A stretch of 8,380 nt of DNA, taken from Acidocella sp. GTDB taxonomy: Bacteria > Pseudomonadota > Alphaproteobacteria > Acetobacterales > Acetobacteraceae. Under the pieces are notes generated by a model. That model was given only the letters and a program-made list of their open reading frames with translations. It was not told the DNA's origin and made no database searches. Shown here in pieces: positions 6,804 to 8,380 of this stretch. Positions within the stretch are counted from its first letter, which is position 1, and every line of letters begins with the position of its first letter. The stretch spans positions 1 through 8,380 of the forward strand of contig JAQUAC010000087.1 of NCBI GenBank assembly GCA_028687415.1, given 5' to 3'. The position numbers were made by a program, and so were the translations under genes.

Positions 6804-7445
6804 TTACGCCTCGCCCCGGCTGAGCATGGCGGCGGCAGCGGCGGCCCTGGTTATGCCCTCCCAATCTCCGGCGGCGATGGCAGTGCGGGTAACCATCCAG
6901 GAACCGCCGACACAAATGACATTTGGCAGTTGCAGGTAGCGCGGCGCGGAGGCGAGCGTGATGCCGCCCGTGGGGCAGAACATGAGCTGCGGCAGCGGCG
7001 AGGCGATGGCGGCGAGGAACGCGGCGCCTCCCGCTGGTTCCGCCGGGAAGAATTTGGCGAAGCGGTAGCCGCGCTCGATCAGCGCCATCGCCTCGGAAGC
7101 CGTGGCCACGCCAGGCAGCGGGGGGATGCCGGAATCTTCAGCCGCATCCAGCAGCTTTGGCGTGGCGCCGGGGGAGACGGCGAAACGCGCCCCGGCCCGT
7201 GCGGCGGCGGCGTAATGCGCGGGCTCCAGCACCGTGCCCACGCCGGGGATCGCGCCCTCCACCTCGCCAGCAATGGCGCGGATGGCCTCCAACCCCGCCG
7301 CCGTGCGCAATGTGATCTCGATGACCGGCAGCCCGCCCGCCACCAGCGCGCGAGCCAGCGGCACGGCATGGGCCGCGTCATCTATGATGACGACGGGCAC
7401 GACCGGCGCGGCGCGCAGAACTTGTTCGAGCCCGGTTTGCGGCAT
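6804..7445 (-). CDS. eda: 2-keto-3-deoxy-6-phosphogluconate aldolase
   Basis: Class I aldolase that splits KDPG into pyruvate and glyceraldehyde-3-phosphate, the last step of the Entner-Doudoroff pathway; many homologues also act on 4-hydroxy-2-oxoglutarate. The single TIM-barrel protein is 213 aa, the same as E. coli Eda. Visible key residues are Glu43 in VIEITLRT (general acid/base), Arg47 in the same strand, IPGVGTVL at 66-73, SPG at 91-93, the Schiff-base Lys131 in AKFFPAE, and CPTGGI at 157-162. The ATG at 7445 overlaps the edd stop (TGATG) and has GGAGG (7452-7456) 6 nt upstream; a GTG one codon earlier would be too close to it. Translational coupling to edd is therefore likely. Its stop codon directly abuts that of convergent gabR. 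Confidence 0.96.
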   Translation of the reverse strand: MPQTGLEQVLRAAPVVPVVIIDDAAHAVPLARALVAGGLPVIEITLRTAAGLEAIRAIAGEVEGAIPGVGTVLEPAHYAAAARAGARFAVSPGATPKLLDAAEDSGIPPLPGVATASEAMALIERGYRFAKFFPAEPAGGAAFLAAIASPLPQLMFCPTGGITLASAPRYLQLPNVICVGGSWMVTRTAIAAGDWEGITRAAAAAAMLSRGEA

Positions 7446-8380
7446 CACACACCTCCGGTGGCGAAAATGGAAGCGCCATTATCAGCGCTGCCGACAGCGT
7501 GGCGGAACGCGGCGAACAGCTCGCGCCCGCTGCCCGTATGCGAGGCGCTGAGATCCGCCGCCGCCGGGGGGCGCAGGGCGAAGGTTTCTTCATCCACCAA
7601 GGCGATCAGCGCGCTGGTGATGCCGTCCACACGCACCATGTCGCCATCGCGCAGTTTTGCGATCGGGCCGCCCTCGGCGGCCTCGGGCGTGACGTGCAGC
7701 GCGGCGGGCACCTTGCCGGAGGCGCCGGAGAGGCGGCCATCGGTCACCAGCGCGACGGCAAAACCGCGATCCTGCAAAACCCCAAGCGGCGGCATGAGCT
7801 TATGCAATTCCGGCATGCCATTCGCCCGAGGCCCTTGAAAGCGCACCACGACCACGACATCGCGGTTCAGCTCTCCGGCCCTGAACGCCGCCTGCACATC
7901 CTCTTGCGCGTGGAAGATGCGCACAGGCGCCTCAATGACATGGCGCTCCGGCTTCAGGGCGGAGGTTTTCATGATTGCGCGGCCGAGATTGCCGTTCAGC
8001 ACGCGCATCCCGCCGGTGCTCTGGAACGGCGCCGAGGCCGGGCGCAGCACGGAAGCGTCACCGCTTTGCGCCGGGGCCGGGCGCCAAGCGAGGGCGCCTT
8101 GCGCATCCAGCACCGGCTCCGCCGCATAGGCGGCAAGGCCCTGGCCCATCACGGTGCGGACATCCGCATGCAGCAGCCCCGCGCCCAGCAGCTGGCTGAT
8201 GACAAACCCCGTGCCACCCGCAGCGGAAAAGTAATTCACGTCGGCGGTGCCATTGGGGTAGACGCGGGCGAGCAGCGGCGTGATTTCCGCCAGATCGGCG
8301 AAATCGTCCCAGGTGAGGATGATCCCTCCCGCCGCCGCCATGGCGACGAGGTGCAGCGTGTGGTTCGTGGAGCCGCCCGT
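7445..8380 (-). CDS. edd: 6-phosphogluconate dehydratase, N-terminal part outside window
   Basis: Iron-sulfur dehydratase of the IlvD/Edd family that converts 6-phosphogluconate to KDPG in the Entner-Doudoroff pathway. The frame is open to the window edge and 311 residues are visible, about the C-terminal half of a protein normally near 600 aa. The first visible residues (TGGSTNHTLHLVAMA) belong to the conserved GGSTN motif of the family. Further on come VLNGNLGRAIMKTSA, the strongly Edd-like PRANGMPELHKLMPPLGVLQDRGF, and VTDGRLSGASGKVPAALHVTPEA. The NGMPELHK and HVTPEA versions fit Edd better than dihydroxy-acid dehydratase (IlvD). The promoter and most iron-sulfur ligands lie beyond the right edge. 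The gene ends by overlapping the eda start by one base, making an edd-eda operon. No truncation or frameshift is visible. Confidence 0.95.
   Translation of the reverse strand, partial: TGGSTNHTLHLVAMAAAGGIILTWDDFADLAEITPLLARVYPNGTADVNYFSAAGGTGFVISQLLGAGLLHADVRTVMGQGLAAYAAEPVLDAQGALAWRPAPAQSGDASVLRPASAPFQSTGGMRVLNGNLGRAIMKTSALKPERHVIEAPVRIFHAQEDVQAAFRAGELNRDVVVVVRFQGPRANGMPELHKLMPPLGVLQDRGFAVALVTDGRLSGASGKVPAALHVTPEAAEGGPIAKLRDGDMVRVDGITSALIALVDEETFALRPPAAADLSASHTGSGRELFAAFRHAVGSADNGASIFATGGV
7452..7456 (-). promoter_or_regulatory. eda ribosome binding site inside the edd 3' end
   Basis: GGAGG on the minus strand lies 6 nt before the eda ATG (7443-7445) but only 3 nt before the alternative GTG (7446-7448). 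It supports the ATG and lies within the last codons of edd, consistent with coupled translation. Confidence 0.8.

Noticed and set aside
7446..7448. GTG one codon upstream as the eda start
   Set aside because: It lies only 3 nt from GGAGG, while the ATG at 7445 has 6-nt spacing, makes the typical edd/eda TGATG overlap and gives the usual 213 aa.

Overview
The window is ordinary high-GC bacterial chromosome, packed with central carbon and nitrogen metabolism genes. The long-form isocitrate lyase, the Entner-Doudoroff gene pair, a MocR/GabR-type regulator and the GC-rich codon use point to a proteobacterium. An alphaproteobacterium such as a member of the Acetobacteraceae is my best guess, but it is inferred from general resemblance only. 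I see no mobile element, CRISPR array, RNA gene, phage gene or clearly transferred segment.

Layout from left to right: (1) the 3' part of an acetylpolyamine amidohydrolase gene (+), running in from the left edge and ending at 643; (2) a strong bidirectional terminator at 664-696, shared with (3) aceA, isocitrate lyase (-, 720-2315); (4) an AT-rich aceA upstream region of 167 bp, holding three copies of the heptamer ACTGTAA/TTACAGT; (5) a glutamate dehydrogenase gene (-, 2483-3787); (6) a hairpin-containing gap of about 100 bp; (7) gabT, 4-aminobutyrate aminotransferase (-, 3889-5193); (8) a 128-bp divergent control region; (9) a gabR-like MocR regulator (+, 5322-6803); (10) eda, KDPG aldolase (-, 6804-7445), whose stop codon touches that of gabR; (11) edd, 6-phosphogluconate dehydratase (-), translationally overlapping eda and running off the right edge.

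The genes can be read as one metabolic theme, though this is inference. Deacetylated polyamines can be broken down to GABA. GabT transfers the GABA amino group to 2-oxoglutarate, giving succinate semialdehyde and glutamate. Glutamate dehydrogenase can return the glutamate to 2-oxoglutarate and ammonia. Isocitrate lyase opens the glyoxylate shunt when two-carbon or fatty-acid-like substrates are used. The edd-eda pair completes the Entner-Doudoroff route from 6-phosphogluconate to pyruvate and glyceraldehyde-3-phosphate. The regulator divergent from gabT is the obvious candidate for its GABA/PLP-responsive control. No succinate-semialdehyde dehydrogenase is present in the window.

I did not find an undescribed system. 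The most interesting points are regulatory: the repeated heptamer upstream of aceA, a probable leaderless gabR transcript, and the convergent gabR/eda pair with no space for a terminator.
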